NCBI GenBank assembly: GCA_024653215.1
Contig: JANLFU010000002.1
Coordinates: 62,001 to 126,000, forward strand
Direction: 5' to 3'
DNA: 64,000 bases
DNA from: Candidatus Saccharicenans sp.
Lineage (GTDB): Bacteria > Acidobacteriota > Aminicenantia > Aminicenantales > Saccharicenantaceae
Positions 45,977-55,400 of the stretch are shown here, in pieces. The position numbers and the translations under genes are program-made. The number at the start of each line of letters is the position of its first letter. Within the stretch, counting starts at the first letter, position 1. Below the pieces are notes generated by a model. The model did not search any database, was not told where the DNA came from, and saw only the letters and a list, made by a program, of their open reading frames with translations.

Positions 45977-46684
45977 ATGAAAGCTCTTCTGTTAATAGGC
46001 CCGCCCGGTGCCGGTAAGAGTCCGTTCGGGGATTACCTCCAGAAGCAATCCGGCGTCGAAAAAAGGTTCTGCCATCTCGATTTCGGCCGGGAGCTCCGGG
46101 AAATTATCAAGGAGCATTTGACGGCCGGGGCTGACCACCTTCCCGAAAAAGAGACGGAGAAAAAAGAACAGTCGGACCGGGAAGGCCGGGCCGGCCCGGC
46201 CGGAGCCGGTTATTTCAACCGGCAGGAACTGGAGCGGGTCAGGCAATCGGTGGAGACATCCAGCCTGTTTGAAGAGGCTGACCGGGAGCTGGTCAGAAAA
46301 ATTGTCCGCCATTTCCTGGAAAAAAACGCGGTTGGTGAGGATGATATTCTGATCCTTAACGGGCTGCCGCGCCACCGGGCCCAGCTGGGCTGGCTGGAAG
46401 ATATTCTGAACATTGCCCTGGTGGTGAACCTTGACTGTCCCGAGGACGTGGCCGTGCGCCGGATCCTGGCCAACCTGGACGGCGAGCGCCAGGGCCGGGA
46501 GGACGACCGGCTGGAGGTTATCGTCCGTCGCTACCGCCTCTACCAGGAGAAAACCGGGCCGCTCCTGGACTATTTCCGCCAGTCTGGAGTTCCGCTCATC
46601 AGCCTTAAGGTCGACCGGGAGACCAGGCCCGAGGCTCTCTGGGCCAAGCTCCAGTCGTTCCCGCCCTTTACCCTCTTATCTTAA
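45977..46684 (+). CDS. Adenylate-kinase-like nucleoside monophosphate kinase (divergent)
   Basis: MKALLLIGPPGAGKSPFGDYLQ P-loop; ILNGLPRHRAQLGWLEDILNIALVVNLDCPEDVAVRRILANLDGERQGREDDRLEVIVRRYRLYQEKTGPLLDYFRQSG. Confidence 0.75.
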   Translation: MKALLLIGPPGAGKSPFGDYLQKQSGVEKRFCHLDFGRELREIIKEHLTAGADHLPEKETEKKEQSDREGRAGPAGAGYFNRQELERVRQSVETSSLFEEADRELVRKIVRHFLEKNAVGEDDILILNGLPRHRAQLGWLEDILNIALVVNLDCPEDVAVRRILANLDGERQGREDDRLEVIVRRYRLYQEKTGPLLDYFRQSGVPLISLKVDRETRPEALWAKLQSFPPFTLLS

Positions 46685-46749
46685 AGTGTTTCTCGTCCAG
46701 AGAATTTATCTTCCCGTTATAGCTGGCGGGCCAGGCTGTCCGGACCATA

Positions 46750-46773
46750 ATATATGAAAACTTATTCATATAT
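46750..46773. repeat. Perfect 9-bp inverted repeat
   Basis: ATATATGAA-AACTTA-TTCATATAT between convergent genes. Confidence 0.7.
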
Positions 46774-46942
46774 CTGTTGCCCGAGTTTTTCTTCTTTCTT
46801 CCCCGAGTCCGGACGGGGTTCCAGGGTCGGTTGATTTTTCCGGGTAAATACTAACTAAAGGGGCTATGAACGGCCGGCCGGGGCCCGGCAATAATTTGTG
46901 GATATTCTTCCGCCAGCCGGCCTGTCCCGGTCAGGTCCTGGC

Positions 46943-48286
46943 TCAGCCGATGAGCTTTCTGGCTTCCAGGTAAAAACGCTTTTCCCAGGCCTCGCCCATG
47001 GAGAAAGTCTTGCGGGGCAGGGCTCCGTCCAGGATGACCGTGGGGAAAAGCTGGCACTTGTCCATGGCCGGAAGGTAAAAGCCCAGGTTCCCGGGTTTCT
47101 GGCGGCTGAGGTTCAGCAGCGAGTCATCGCCGTGAACGTAATCCAGGCCCGAAGCTTCCTTCTTTTTCAGGTAATCATCCAGGAAGGCCTGGAGGCTGCC
47201 CACGGTCAGGTTGTGTTTCGGTTGCAGGAACCTTATGGAATGGAAGCTGTTCTGCCCGACCAGTCCGGCTATCTGTTCCTGGTTCCGGCGGGCATTGACT
47301 GCCTGTTTCATTTCTTCAAAATCGTGGTGTTCCCGCAGTTCCACCCGGCCGTTGAAGAACTCCACCAGGTTCGGGACCAGGTTGTCCGGTTGGCGGACCT
47401 CAAACAGCACCCGGTGAATCGGCTCGAAGACCAGGGACTCGTCGTGCAGGTTGACCACCTCCACCAGGGCATAACGCAGGGGAGAGTTCCGCAGGTCTTC
47501 CGGGTTGCGGGCTGCGGCCTTGGCCCTTTCCCAGATGGTCTTGGCCGTGGCCAGGGAGTGGTTGCCGTCGCCCACGGCGAACAGCAGCAGGGGAGTATTG
47601 TCTGGCAATCCGTATTTTTTCTGGAATTCCCCGGGGCTGGCCAGGCGCTGGAGACCGTCCATGACCATTTTTTCCACCTCCGGCCGGTCGACCAGGAAGC
47701 CGCGCAGCCGCCCGGAGTTGAACATCAGCTCGAACTCGTACAGCCGGCTGAGCTCCCGGCTGTGGTCGGCGGCCGGGCCAATCAGCAGGTGGTCCGGGTC
47801 ATCAACGAGAATCATGATGTGGGGGGCCTCCAGGGCCGCTCCCTCTCTTATCTTCACCCGGGGCGGAATTCTTTCGATGATGGTGCCCTCGGTGGCCCGG
47901 ATGAGGCTGCTTGCCCTGGGATTGTAGTCGTAGGCCTCCAGGTCCAGGCAGAAGAGAAGTCCCCGCCGCCAGCCATGGGCGGTTTCTCGCTCGACGTAAA
48001 TCATTCCGGATACCTCCCGGAAAAGCCCGCGGCCCAGGTAGTCCTTCATGGCGGCCTGGATCCTGGCGATTCGCGCCTCTTTATCCGGAGAGTTCAGGTA
48101 AACTTCGGGGTAGATCAGGTGCAGCGTTGACGGGGCTTCCCCGACCAGCTCTTCCACCCTTTTCCAGTATTCCGGTTCCGAGGTGTACTGGTCGCAGGCA
48201 ATCACCGACCACTTCTGAAGGTCCAGGCCCTCTGCCGGCAGCAGGATTTCCGGGATGGCCATTCCCAGAGAACTGAAAATTTTCAT
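46943..48286 (-). CDS. DUF1015 family protein
   Basis: WSVIACDQYTSEPEYWKRVEELVGEAPSTLHLIYPEVYL; LLFAVGDGNHSLATAKTIWE; NLTVGSLQAFLDDYLKK. Confidence 0.92.
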   Translation of the reverse strand: MKIFSSLGMAIPEILLPAEGLDLQKWSVIACDQYTSEPEYWKRVEELVGEAPSTLHLIYPEVYLNSPDKEARIARIQAAMKDYLGRGLFREVSGMIYVERETAHGWRRGLLFCLDLEAYDYNPRASSLIRATEGTIIERIPPRVKIREGAALEAPHIMILVDDPDHLLIGPAADHSRELSRLYEFELMFNSGRLRGFLVDRPEVEKMVMDGLQRLASPGEFQKKYGLPDNTPLLLFAVGDGNHSLATAKTIWERAKAAARNPEDLRNSPLRYALVEVVNLHDESLVFEPIHRVLFEVRQPDNLVPNLVEFFNGRVELREHHDFEEMKQAVNARRNQEQIAGLVGQNSFHSIRFLQPKHNLTVGSLQAFLDDYLKKKEASGLDYVHGDDSLLNLSRQKPGNLGFYLPAMDKCQLFPTVILDGALPRKTFSMGEAWEKRFYLEARKLIG

Positions 48287-48524
48287 CTTATGAATCCTTT
48301 CCTGTTTCAGGAATATGAAGTTTTTTTATATAACAACCGACGGCATTTTTCAATTCCCGCAGCCTGACCGGAGGGGTTTACGAGCGGTCGAAAACGGCCC
48401 GGTGGCCGCCAGAGTTCTGGTTCTGGGCCGGCAAGTAACCTTTCGGTATTTCCAGAAGTAATGTTGAGCCATTTTTGTCGGACTCCCGTCGATCTATTTA
48501 ACTTCACGGGCCATGTTTTAGGAT

Positions 48525-48553
48525 TTGACAAAAGCCGGCCGATAAACTATAAA
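48525..48553 (+). promoter_or_regulatory. Strong sigma70 promoter for the acyl-CoA dehydrogenase
   Basis: TTGACA-N17-TATAAA. Confidence 0.7.
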
Positions 48554-48600
48554 AGCTCATCATCAGGGCTTAATAAATTTACATAACAGTGAGGTGCGAT

Positions 48601-49755
48601 GTGATTTCCTTTGAGCTTACCGAAGAACTTAAAGCCTTGCAGGACATGGCCCACTCCTTTGCCGAAAAGGAGATGAGGCCCAAGGCCGCCCTCTACGACC
48701 GGGAGGAAAAATTCCCGGAAGAGGTCATGCAGAAGGCTTTCGAGGCCGGTTTCCTGACCTGCAATGTTCCGGTGGAATACGGCGGCGGCGGGCTGAGCGA
48801 CCTGGAAGTGGCCATAATCTCGGAAGAGCTGGCCTGGGGCTGCGCCGGCATGTACACCACCATGATGGCCAACTCCCTGGCCTTCACTCCAATCATCCTC
48901 TTCGGCAGCGAAGAGCAGAAGCAGAAATTCCTGACTCCCTTTTCCCGGAAGATGGCCTTTGCTTCCTACTGCCTGACCGAAAGGGAGGCAGGCTCGGATA
49001 CCTCGGCCATCAAGACCATTGCCCGAAAAGATGGCTCCGATTACGTGATCAACGGTTCCAAGTGTTTCATCACCAACGGCGGGGTGGCCAGCCTGTACGT
49101 GGTCTTCGCCAATGCCGCCCCGGAGAAGGGAGCCCGCGGTATAACTGCCTTCATAGTTCCCCGCGAGACTCCTGGAATAACCATCGGCAAGATTGAAGAC
49201 AAGATGGGTCACCGGGCCTCCAACACCGCCGAGATTTTCTTCGAGGACGTCCGGGTGCCGGCCGAGAACATCATCGGCCGGGTGGGCCAGGGCTTCCTGA
49301 TTGCCATGAGAACCTTCGACCGCACCCGCTCGGCCGTGGGCGCGGCCGGGGTCGGCCTGGCCCGGGCGGCCCTGGAGTACGCCGTGGATTACGCCAAGAC
49401 CCGGGTCCAGTTCGGCCAGCCCATCGCCACCTTCCAGGCCATCGGCTTCAAGATTGCCCAGATGGCCATGGAAATAGAGGCGGCCCGGCTGCTGGTCTGG
49501 AAGGCGGCCTGGATGGTTGATAAAGGCCTGCCCTGCGGGCTGAACTCGGCCATGGCCAAGTGCTTCGGCTCCGACCTGGCCATGTGGGCCTCGCTCGAAG
49601 CCCTGCAGATCCTGGGTGGTTACGGTTACATGAAGGACTACCCGGTGGAAAAGCTGGTCCGCGACGCCAAGCTGCTCCAGATTTACGAGGGCACCAACGA
49701 GATTCAGCGCCTGGTGATTTCGCGGGAAGTGATCGGACCGATAATCAGGAAGTAA
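48601..49755 (+). CDS. Acyl-CoA dehydrogenase (GTG start preferred; ORF extends to 48589)
   Basis: ASYCLTEREAGSDTSAIKTIARKDGSDYVINGSKCFITNGG; QIYEGTNEIQRLVISREVIG. Confidence 0.96.
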   Translation: MISFELTEELKALQDMAHSFAEKEMRPKAALYDREEKFPEEVMQKAFEAGFLTCNVPVEYGGGGLSDLEVAIISEELAWGCAGMYTTMMANSLAFTPIILFGSEEQKQKFLTPFSRKMAFASYCLTEREAGSDTSAIKTIARKDGSDYVINGSKCFITNGGVASLYVVFANAAPEKGARGITAFIVPRETPGITIGKIEDKMGHRASNTAEIFFEDVRVPAENIIGRVGQGFLIAMRTFDRTRSAVGAAGVGLARAALEYAVDYAKTRVQFGQPIATFQAIGFKIAQMAMEIEAARLLVWKAAWMVDKGLPCGLNSAMAKCFGSDLAMWASLEALQILGGYGYMKDYPVEKLVRDAKLLQIYEGTNEIQRLVISREVIGPIIRK

Positions 49756-49776
49756 GCGGTTTCTGGAAGATAAAAA

Positions 49777-49810
49777 AAGGGCCTCTTCCGAGGCCCTTGT
49801 TCATTTTTGG
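49777..49810. terminator. Bidirectional Rho-independent terminator between acyl-CoA dehydrogenase and exbD
   Basis: AAGGGCCTC-TTCC-GAGGCCCTT with a flanking A run (49772-49778) and downstream TTGTTCATTTTT. Confidence 0.75.
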
Positions 49811-49840
49811 TTAAGAAAAAAGGAAAACAGGTGGGGGATA

Positions 49841-50227
49841 TTACTCTTCGAATTTCTCGGGGATGATAGCCAGTGTTTCTACGCCAGCGCCTTTGCAGAT
49901 ATCCATGACTTCCATGACCTTGCTGAAGGGCAGCTTGGCATCGGCCCGGATGAAGATGGTCTTATCCTGGCGGGCCGCATACAGACGGCGCAGCTCTTCC
50001 AGGAGCATCCTGAGCTCCAGCGGGTTTCTCTGTATTTCAACCTGGTCATTTTTCTTAACGGTCAGAACGATGACGTTGGGGTCCTGGCCGCCTTTGCTCT
50101 CAGCCTGGACTTCGGGCAGCTTGGCATCGATGCCCATCTGAACCATGGGAGTGATAACCATGAAGATGATCAATAAGACGAGTAAGACATCGCACAGCGG
50201 AACGACATTGGGTTCTGCTTTCGCCAT
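49841..50227 (-). CDS. exbD: ExbD/TolR family biopolymer transport protein
   Basis: NVVPLCDVLLVLLIIFMVITPMVQMGIDAKLPE; IFIRADAKLPFSKVMEVMDICKGAGVETLAIIPEK. Confidence 0.92.
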   Translation of the reverse strand: MAKAEPNVVPLCDVLLVLLIIFMVITPMVQMGIDAKLPEVQAESKGGQDPNVIVLTVKKNDQVEIQRNPLELRMLLEELRRLYAARQDKTIFIRADAKLPFSKVMEVMDICKGAGVETLAIIPEKFEE

Positions 50228-50358
50228 ACTCTCCTCCTTAAAGTTGTTAGAAAATGATTTTATTGCAAACTGCGGGCTTTGTCAATTAAAAATCCTGTCC
50301 GCCTGCAATTTTTTAGAAGCTATTCTCTCAGATTTTTAACCCGGAAGCAACAGGTGGT

Positions 50359-50387
50359 TTGAATTTTTTTCCATGACGGGTTATATT
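50359..50387 (+). promoter_or_regulatory. Predicted sigma70-type promoter for the TIGR04076 gene
   Basis: TTGAAT-N17-TATATT; start codon 19 nt downstream with a GGAGGAGG Shine-Dalgarno. Confidence 0.6.
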
Positions 50388-50405
50388 CATGGTGGAGGAG
50401 GAGGG

Positions 50406-50678
50406 ATGAAAGACTTAAAAGTGGAAGTGGTGGAGGTTATCTCCCGCTGCGGCGCCCGGCACAAGCCCGGCGATTGCTTTTACATCAGGGGAGAAGGGAT
50501 GCTGGAGGTCCCCGAGGGCAAGAAGGTCTGCCTGTATGCCCTGAACAGCCTTTTTCCTTTCCTGACCGCCAAGCAGCGCCAGGACGAGCTGCCCCAGGAC
50601 GACTGGATCGCCGAAACCGAAATTCTGACCTGTCCCGACCCTAAAGGCGTCAGGTTCAGGATCACCGCGCTCGACTGA
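50406..50678 (+). CDS. TIGR04076 family protein
   Basis: MKDLKVEVVEVISRCGARHKPGDCFYIRGEGMLEVPEGKKVCLYALNSLFPFLTAKQRQDE...CPDPKGVRFRI. Confidence 0.85.
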   Translation: MKDLKVEVVEVISRCGARHKPGDCFYIRGEGMLEVPEGKKVCLYALNSLFPFLTAKQRQDELPQDDWIAETEILTCPDPKGVRFRITALD

Positions 50679-50772
50679 GCGGGCGCTGGCCGCAGCTCTT
50701 TGATTTTTGCCTCCGGCTGTGGTATATCTCTGTCTATTTTTTCCGGGACCGACTCGCTGACCGGAGGACAAG

Positions 50773-52533
50773 ATGAACGTCCTGCTCCTGCTGCTCATAG
50801 CCATAATATTGTTTGTCCTGGCCGGACGTTTTTATGCCGGTTACCTTTCCCGAAAGCTCGGGGAGGACCCGGCCCAGCCCACCCCGGCCGTCACCTGCAA
50901 CGACGGGCGGGACTACGTGCCCACCAGGAACTACATCGTCTTTGCCCATCATTTCTCGGCCATCGCCGGGGCCGGGCCCATCCTGGGTCCGACCATGGCC
51001 CTGCTTTACGGCTACGTTCCGGCCTGGCTGTGGATTGTCTTCGGCGGCATCTTCATCGGGGCCGTCCATGACTTCAGCGCCCTCTTCGTTAGCATGAGAG
51101 AGGGCGGGCGGTCGATGGCCGAGGTAGCCCGCCGCACCCTGGGACCGGCCGGCTTCAACCTGTTCATCGGTTTTACCATCGTCATGATCGTCCTGGTGAC
51201 TTCTTCCTTTCTCAATGCCACTTCCATCTCGCTGACCTCCCTCTGGCCCCTGGCCAAGATCGGGGTCAAAGAAGGGGAGACCTTCCTCAAGACGGTGGTG
51301 GTTGACGGCGTGGTCATGGGCCGCATCGGGGGCATCGCCTCCATGTCGGTCATCATCATCACCCTGAGTTCGCCGCTGCTGGGCTGGCTGCTTTATAAAA
51401 AAAGGATGAAAACCGCCCTGGCCTACCTGCTGGCCCTGGCCATCGGGGTGGTTTCGGTCGTGGCCGGTATTCACTACCCGGTTACCCTGAGCCCCAGGAC
51501 CTGGATGATAATAATTTCCATTTACGTGCTGATAGCGGCCGGGGTGCCGGTCTGGGTGATTCTCCAGCCCCGGGATTTTATCAACGTCCAGATCCTCTAT
51601 GGGGGAATAATCCTCCTGGTTCTGTCGGTCTTCAACACCGGCTTCCACGGCCTGAAGGTGACCATCCCGGCCTTTAACCTGCAGGAGGGCATTCAAAACC
51701 TGGGACTGATCTGGCCGATGATGTTCTGCACCATTGCCTGCGGGGCCATCTCCGGCTTTCATGCCCTGGTGGCCGGCGGAACCACCTGCAAGCAACTGCC
51801 ATGCGAGAAGGATGCCCGCCGGGTGGGTTATAACGCCATGCTGCTGGAGTCGGTCCTGGCTGTCTGCGTGGTCCTGGCGGTGGGAGCGGCCCTGGGCTTC
51901 GGCGATTACAAATCGATTGTCTGGCCGCAGGACCCGGCTGTCAAATCCAATCCCATCCTTGGCTTTTCGCTGGCTGCCGGGCATTTATTCAACCTGGGCC
52001 TGGGAATTCCGGTGGCCCTGGGCACCATATTCGGCATCCTGCTGGTGGAAGGCTTCGTGGTCACCACCCTGGACGCGGCCGTGCGGCTAAACCGTTACCT
52101 TTTTGAAGAGCTGTGGTCGATAGTCTTCAAAAATCCTCCCCGCTTCTTAAAGAATTACTGGATTAATTCGGGACTGGCGGTGCTGCTGATGTGGGCTCTG
52201 GCCTATTCCAACGCCTTCAACGTCCTCTGGCCCATCTTCGGCACGGCCAACCAGCTGCTGGCCGCCCTGACCCTGTTTGCCGTCTCGGCCTGGCTGCTGC
52301 TAAGGCGCCGGCCCAACTGGTTCACCCTGGTGCCAGGAATTTTCATGCTGCTGACCACCCTGGCTTCGCTGGTCATCCTGATGCGGTCCTACTGGTTGAA
52401 GAAAAATTACATACTGCTGGCCGCCGACTGGTTGCTGCTGGGACTGGCCGCGGGCGTTATAGTCCTGTTTGCCAGGACATTTTCAGGACGCGGGCAGAGG
52501 AAACCGCACCAGGCCACGGAGACCGGTGGCTGA
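50773..52533 (+). CDS. cstA: Carbon starvation protein CstA family transporter
   Basis: PTRNYIVFAHHFSAIAGAGPILGPTMALLYGYVPAWLWIVFGGIFIGAVHDFSALFVSMREGGRSMAEV; multi-TM. Confidence 0.95.
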   Translation: MNVLLLLLIAIILFVLAGRFYAGYLSRKLGEDPAQPTPAVTCNDGRDYVPTRNYIVFAHHFSAIAGAGPILGPTMALLYGYVPAWLWIVFGGIFIGAVHDFSALFVSMREGGRSMAEVARRTLGPAGFNLFIGFTIVMIVLVTSSFLNATSISLTSLWPLAKIGVKEGETFLKTVVVDGVVMGRIGGIASMSVIIITLSSPLLGWLLYKKRMKTALAYLLALAIGVVSVVAGIHYPVTLSPRTWMIIISIYVLIAAGVPVWVILQPRDFINVQILYGGIILLVLSVFNTGFHGLKVTIPAFNLQEGIQNLGLIWPMMFCTIACGAISGFHALVAGGTTCKQLPCEKDARRVGYNAMLLESVLAVCVVLAVGAALGFGDYKSIVWPQDPAVKSNPILGFSLAAGHLFNLGLGIPVALGTIFGILLVEGFVVTTLDAAVRLNRYLFEELWSIVFKNPPRFLKNYWINSGLAVLLMWALAYSNAFNVLWPIFGTANQLLAALTLFAVSAWLLLRRRPNWFTLVPGIFMLLTTLASLVILMRSYWLKKNYILLAADWLLLGLAAGVIVLFARTFSGRGQRKPHQATETGG

Positions 52534-52545
52534 TGGCCGGATTTC

Positions 52546-52941
52546 TTATTGCAGGGTTTTCAGGGCCTTCTTGTTGTTGCTGGTCTTAAAAACCAGGAGC
52601 GTCCTTCCGGCGCCGGCCGAGGAGCCATAGGAGTACTTGATATCGATGACCGCTCCGCCCAGCAGGGCGCCGATTTCCGCTCCCACCCCGATGCGGTCGG
52701 TCACTTCAACCGTGATGACCCGGGTGACTTTTATCTTGTAGCGAAGCGCCTTCAGGGCCGCTTCTGCCTTCTTGTTGTCGGAGGTGATCAAGCGGAAGTG
52801 CCCCTTGTCTTCTTCTGAATAAACAAAGTAAGCTCTCAGGTTTATTCCGGCGTTGGCCAGGGTGCCCAGGACCCGTCCGAAAATGCCGGGCTCGTTGGGA
52901 GTGATGACATGCAGTTCGGTTTCTTCCTTGACCACGTTCAC
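52546..52941 (-). CDS. ACT domain protein (tandem ACT-like)
   Basis: LHVITPNEPGIFGRVLGTLANAGINLRAYFVYSEEDKGHFRLITSDNKKAEAALKAL; VTDRIGVGAEIGALLGGAVIDIKYSYGSSAG. Confidence 0.85.
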   Translation of the reverse strand: MNVVKEETELHVITPNEPGIFGRVLGTLANAGINLRAYFVYSEEDKGHFRLITSDNKKAEAALKALRYKIKVTRVITVEVTDRIGVGAEIGALLGGAVIDIKYSYGSSAGAGRTLLVFKTSNNKKALKTLQ

Positions 52942-53086
52942 CTTGTTTCTCCTTTTCTCCTGATCTCGGTTAACAGGTCCGCAGAATAAGTCTCACTATA
53001 AAATTTTATTAATTCACCATCAACCTATTTTTTTTACAGTATTTTGATTATAATTTCAACCAATTTTATCAAAAAAGAAGGCAAGG

Positions 53087-53767
53087 ATGAAAAAACTGGC
53101 CATCATCGATAACTCCCTCTGGCCGGATAGCTACAACCCGGTCGAAGACTGGACGGCTCACATCGACCTGCCGTATCGCTCTTTCCGGGCGGTGGACGGT
53201 TACCTGCCGGACCTGGATGATGGCTACACCCACCTGATCCTGACCGGCTCCGAGGCTTCGATCGTCAACCTCGATCCGTGGGCGCTGGCCGAGGCCGTCC
53301 TGGTGAAAGAAGCGGTTGAACGGGGCCTGACCGTTCTCGGAAGCTGCTACGGTCACCAGCTTTTGGCCCTGGCCCTGGCCGGTCCGGCCTGCGTCAGGAG
53401 GGCCGAACGTCCGGAGATAGGCTGGGGCGAGGTGGAAATCCTCAAACCCGACCCGCTCCTCGGCCCGGCCGGGCGGCTTTATGTTTTTTCTTCTCACTAC
53501 GATGAAGTCTGTAACCTGGATGAAAGCCGGTTTGAGATCCTGGCCCGCAGCCAATACTGCCAGGTCCAGGCCTTCAGGTTGAAGGGAAAAAATGTCTGGG
53601 GACTCCAGGCCCATCCCGAAATTGACCCCGCCTCGGCCATCCGGCTCCTTGGTGGCATGCTGGAAAAAGGTTTTTCGTGGCAGGAACTCATCAGGGAAGC
53701 CCTCAACTCCACTCCCCGGGATGACCGCTGGATAGAGGTCATCAGCCGCAATTTTGTTTCCCTGTAA
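53087..53767 (+). CDS. Class I glutamine amidotransferase (GMP synthase GATase-like)
   Basis: GLTVLGSCYGHQLLALALAG nucleophile elbow; VWGLQAHPEIDP catalytic His-Glu. Confidence 0.9.
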   Translation: MKKLAIIDNSLWPDSYNPVEDWTAHIDLPYRSFRAVDGYLPDLDDGYTHLILTGSEASIVNLDPWALAEAVLVKEAVERGLTVLGSCYGHQLLALALAGPACVRRAERPEIGWGEVEILKPDPLLGPAGRLYVFSSHYDEVCNLDESRFEILARSQYCQVQAFRLKGKNVWGLQAHPEIDPASAIRLLGGMLEKGFSWQELIREALNSTPRDDRWIEVISRNFVSL

Positions 53768-53793
53768 ATTAAGAAAAAGATATCCGATTTTTC

Positions 53794-53822
53794 TTGACAA
53801 CCGGGGTATTTTTTTATTAAAT
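53794..53822 (+). promoter_or_regulatory. Predicted sigma70 promoter for the PKD/beta-barrel gene
   Basis: TTGACA-N17-TTAAAT; AAGGAGG Shine-Dalgarno downstream. Confidence 0.65.
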
Positions 53823-53858
53823 GAAAGAGCCAGATAATAAAAAAAGGAGGTAGTGCTG

Positions 53859-55349
53859 ATGAAAATCAGAAAGATGGCAATTTTCATGGTAATCGTTCTG
53901 GTCTTGATTTTTACCCTTGAAGCTGCTGCCCAAGCCAAGAAGATCAACAATATCGGACAGTATACGTTTGCCAGAGTCAGGGGAAAGATTCCGACCCCGG
54001 AAGTCATGAAGATGCTGGTTGACCGCTATGCGGCCGACATCAAGACCGGGTTCGAACAGGCCGGTTATGGCTTTCTCTATGAACCGTTCATCAACCAGTT
54101 GAAGACGGCCCAGTTTGAGGACACCACCTGGAACATCGGTGAGACCGTCAAGTGGATGCTGTTCAGGTCCCACGGCAAGGTGAAAGTTTCCGGAGAGCTG
54201 GAGTGGGCCGGAAAGAAACCGGTTGAGGTCTTTGCGGTCAAGGTCAAGGAAGGTTATAAGACCTACACCTTCATCATCCCCAAGCCCTGCGGCAACATCG
54301 CCTTCAAGGACATGGTGGAAGAAATCCCCGAGGCCATCTGCTCCCTGAAAGTGTCGCCGGCCAAGGCCAACATCAATGACCCCATCACCGTCGACATGAG
54401 CGGCACCCAGTTTGCCAAGAGCATGAAGGTTGAGATTTTCGACAAGCAGGGCACCAGGGTGGCCAGCAAGGACCTGACCCCCGAGGGAGCCAAGTGGCAG
54501 ACCAAGCTGGACAAGCCCGGCGAGTATGTCTTCAAGGGCTCGGCCATTAACCTGGCTGGCAAGCCGTCGGCCAATCCCTGCGAGGGCAAGGTTTACATCA
54601 ATTATCCGCCCGTGGCCAAGGTTGCTCCTTCCTGCACCGATTGCACCAACATGTACGGCAAGCCCCTGACCTTTGACGCTTCCGGTTCTTCCGACCCGGA
54701 CGGCGAGGTAACCAGGGTGGTCTTTGAACTCCAGGACGCCAACGGCCAGGTAATTGACTCTTTCAATGACACCGAAAAACCCTTTACCTGGGAAAAGACC
54801 CTCTACAAGGAAGGAACCTTCACCGTCAGCACCACCGCCTACGATAACGACGGCGCCGTTTCCTCGGCCTCCGAGGATTCCAGGAAATCCTTCACCGTCA
54901 CCAGGAAAAAGTTCTTCGGCCTGATTGAGCTTGGCCCGATGCTGGCTCATGGCGGCGACCAGTACGACCTGCCCAGCTATGCCCTCTACCTGTACCTCAG
55001 GCCCGGCTTCTTCTACTGGATCAACCCGGACAAGGTCAGCCTGACCATGACCGCCGGTGCCGGACTGCCGCTCAAGGGCGATCCCTGGAAGGCCATCATC
55101 ATGGCTGAAATGCTGGCCAATTTCCACTTCGGCAAGGTTTACCTGGGTATCGGACCCGGATTCACCACCAAGGAACTGAGCAGCCTCTACAACCGCAAGA
55201 GCGGTGTTGATGCCGTCGGCCAGCTTGGAATTACCCTGTTCAACAACTACGTCAGGATGAGCCACCTGTTCTTCGAGTTCAGGGCCCCCATCGGCCGCAA
55301 CTTCGAAGACCATCACAAGATGGGCCTGGGCTTCAGATACTGCTTCTAA
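53859..55349 (+). CDS. PKD-domain protein with C-terminal outer-membrane beta-barrel-like region
   Basis: Signal peptide; PLTFDASGSSDPDGEVTRVVFEL..TAYDNDGAVS (PKD); C-terminal alternating strands ending ..KMGLGFRYCF (terminal Phe). Confidence 0.8.
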   Translation: MKIRKMAIFMVIVLVLIFTLEAAAQAKKINNIGQYTFARVRGKIPTPEVMKMLVDRYAADIKTGFEQAGYGFLYEPFINQLKTAQFEDTTWNIGETVKWMLFRSHGKVKVSGELEWAGKKPVEVFAVKVKEGYKTYTFIIPKPCGNIAFKDMVEEIPEAICSLKVSPAKANINDPITVDMSGTQFAKSMKVEIFDKQGTRVASKDLTPEGAKWQTKLDKPGEYVFKGSAINLAGKPSANPCEGKVYINYPPVAKVAPSCTDCTNMYGKPLTFDASGSSDPDGEVTRVVFELQDANGQVIDSFNDTEKPFTWEKTLYKEGTFTVSTTAYDNDGAVSSASEDSRKSFTVTRKKFFGLIELGPMLAHGGDQYDLPSYALYLYLRPGFFYWINPDKVSLTMTAGAGLPLKGDPWKAIIMAEMLANFHFGKVYLGIGPGFTTKELSSLYNRKSGVDAVGQLGITLFNNYVRMSHLFFEFRAPIGRNFEDHHKMGLGFRYCF

Positions 55350-55367
55350 TACGCGCTGCACATATCG

Positions 55368-55400
55368 GGGGGCGGCTTCGAGCCGCCCCCTTTTCTTTTT
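55368..55400 (+). terminator. Strong Rho-independent terminator
   Basis: GGGGGCGGC-TTCGA-GCCGCCCCC followed by TTTTCTTTTT, 19 nt after the PKD gene. Confidence 0.92.

Noticed and set aside
50734-51984. 416-aa minus-strand ORF opposite cstA
   Set aside because: His/Asp/Gly/Gln-rich translation is the usual antisense of hydrophobic TM codons.
53817-55361. 514-aa minus-strand ORF opposite the PKD gene
   Set aside because: The plus-strand gene has promoter, SD, signal peptide and terminator; the antisense translation has no recognisable features.
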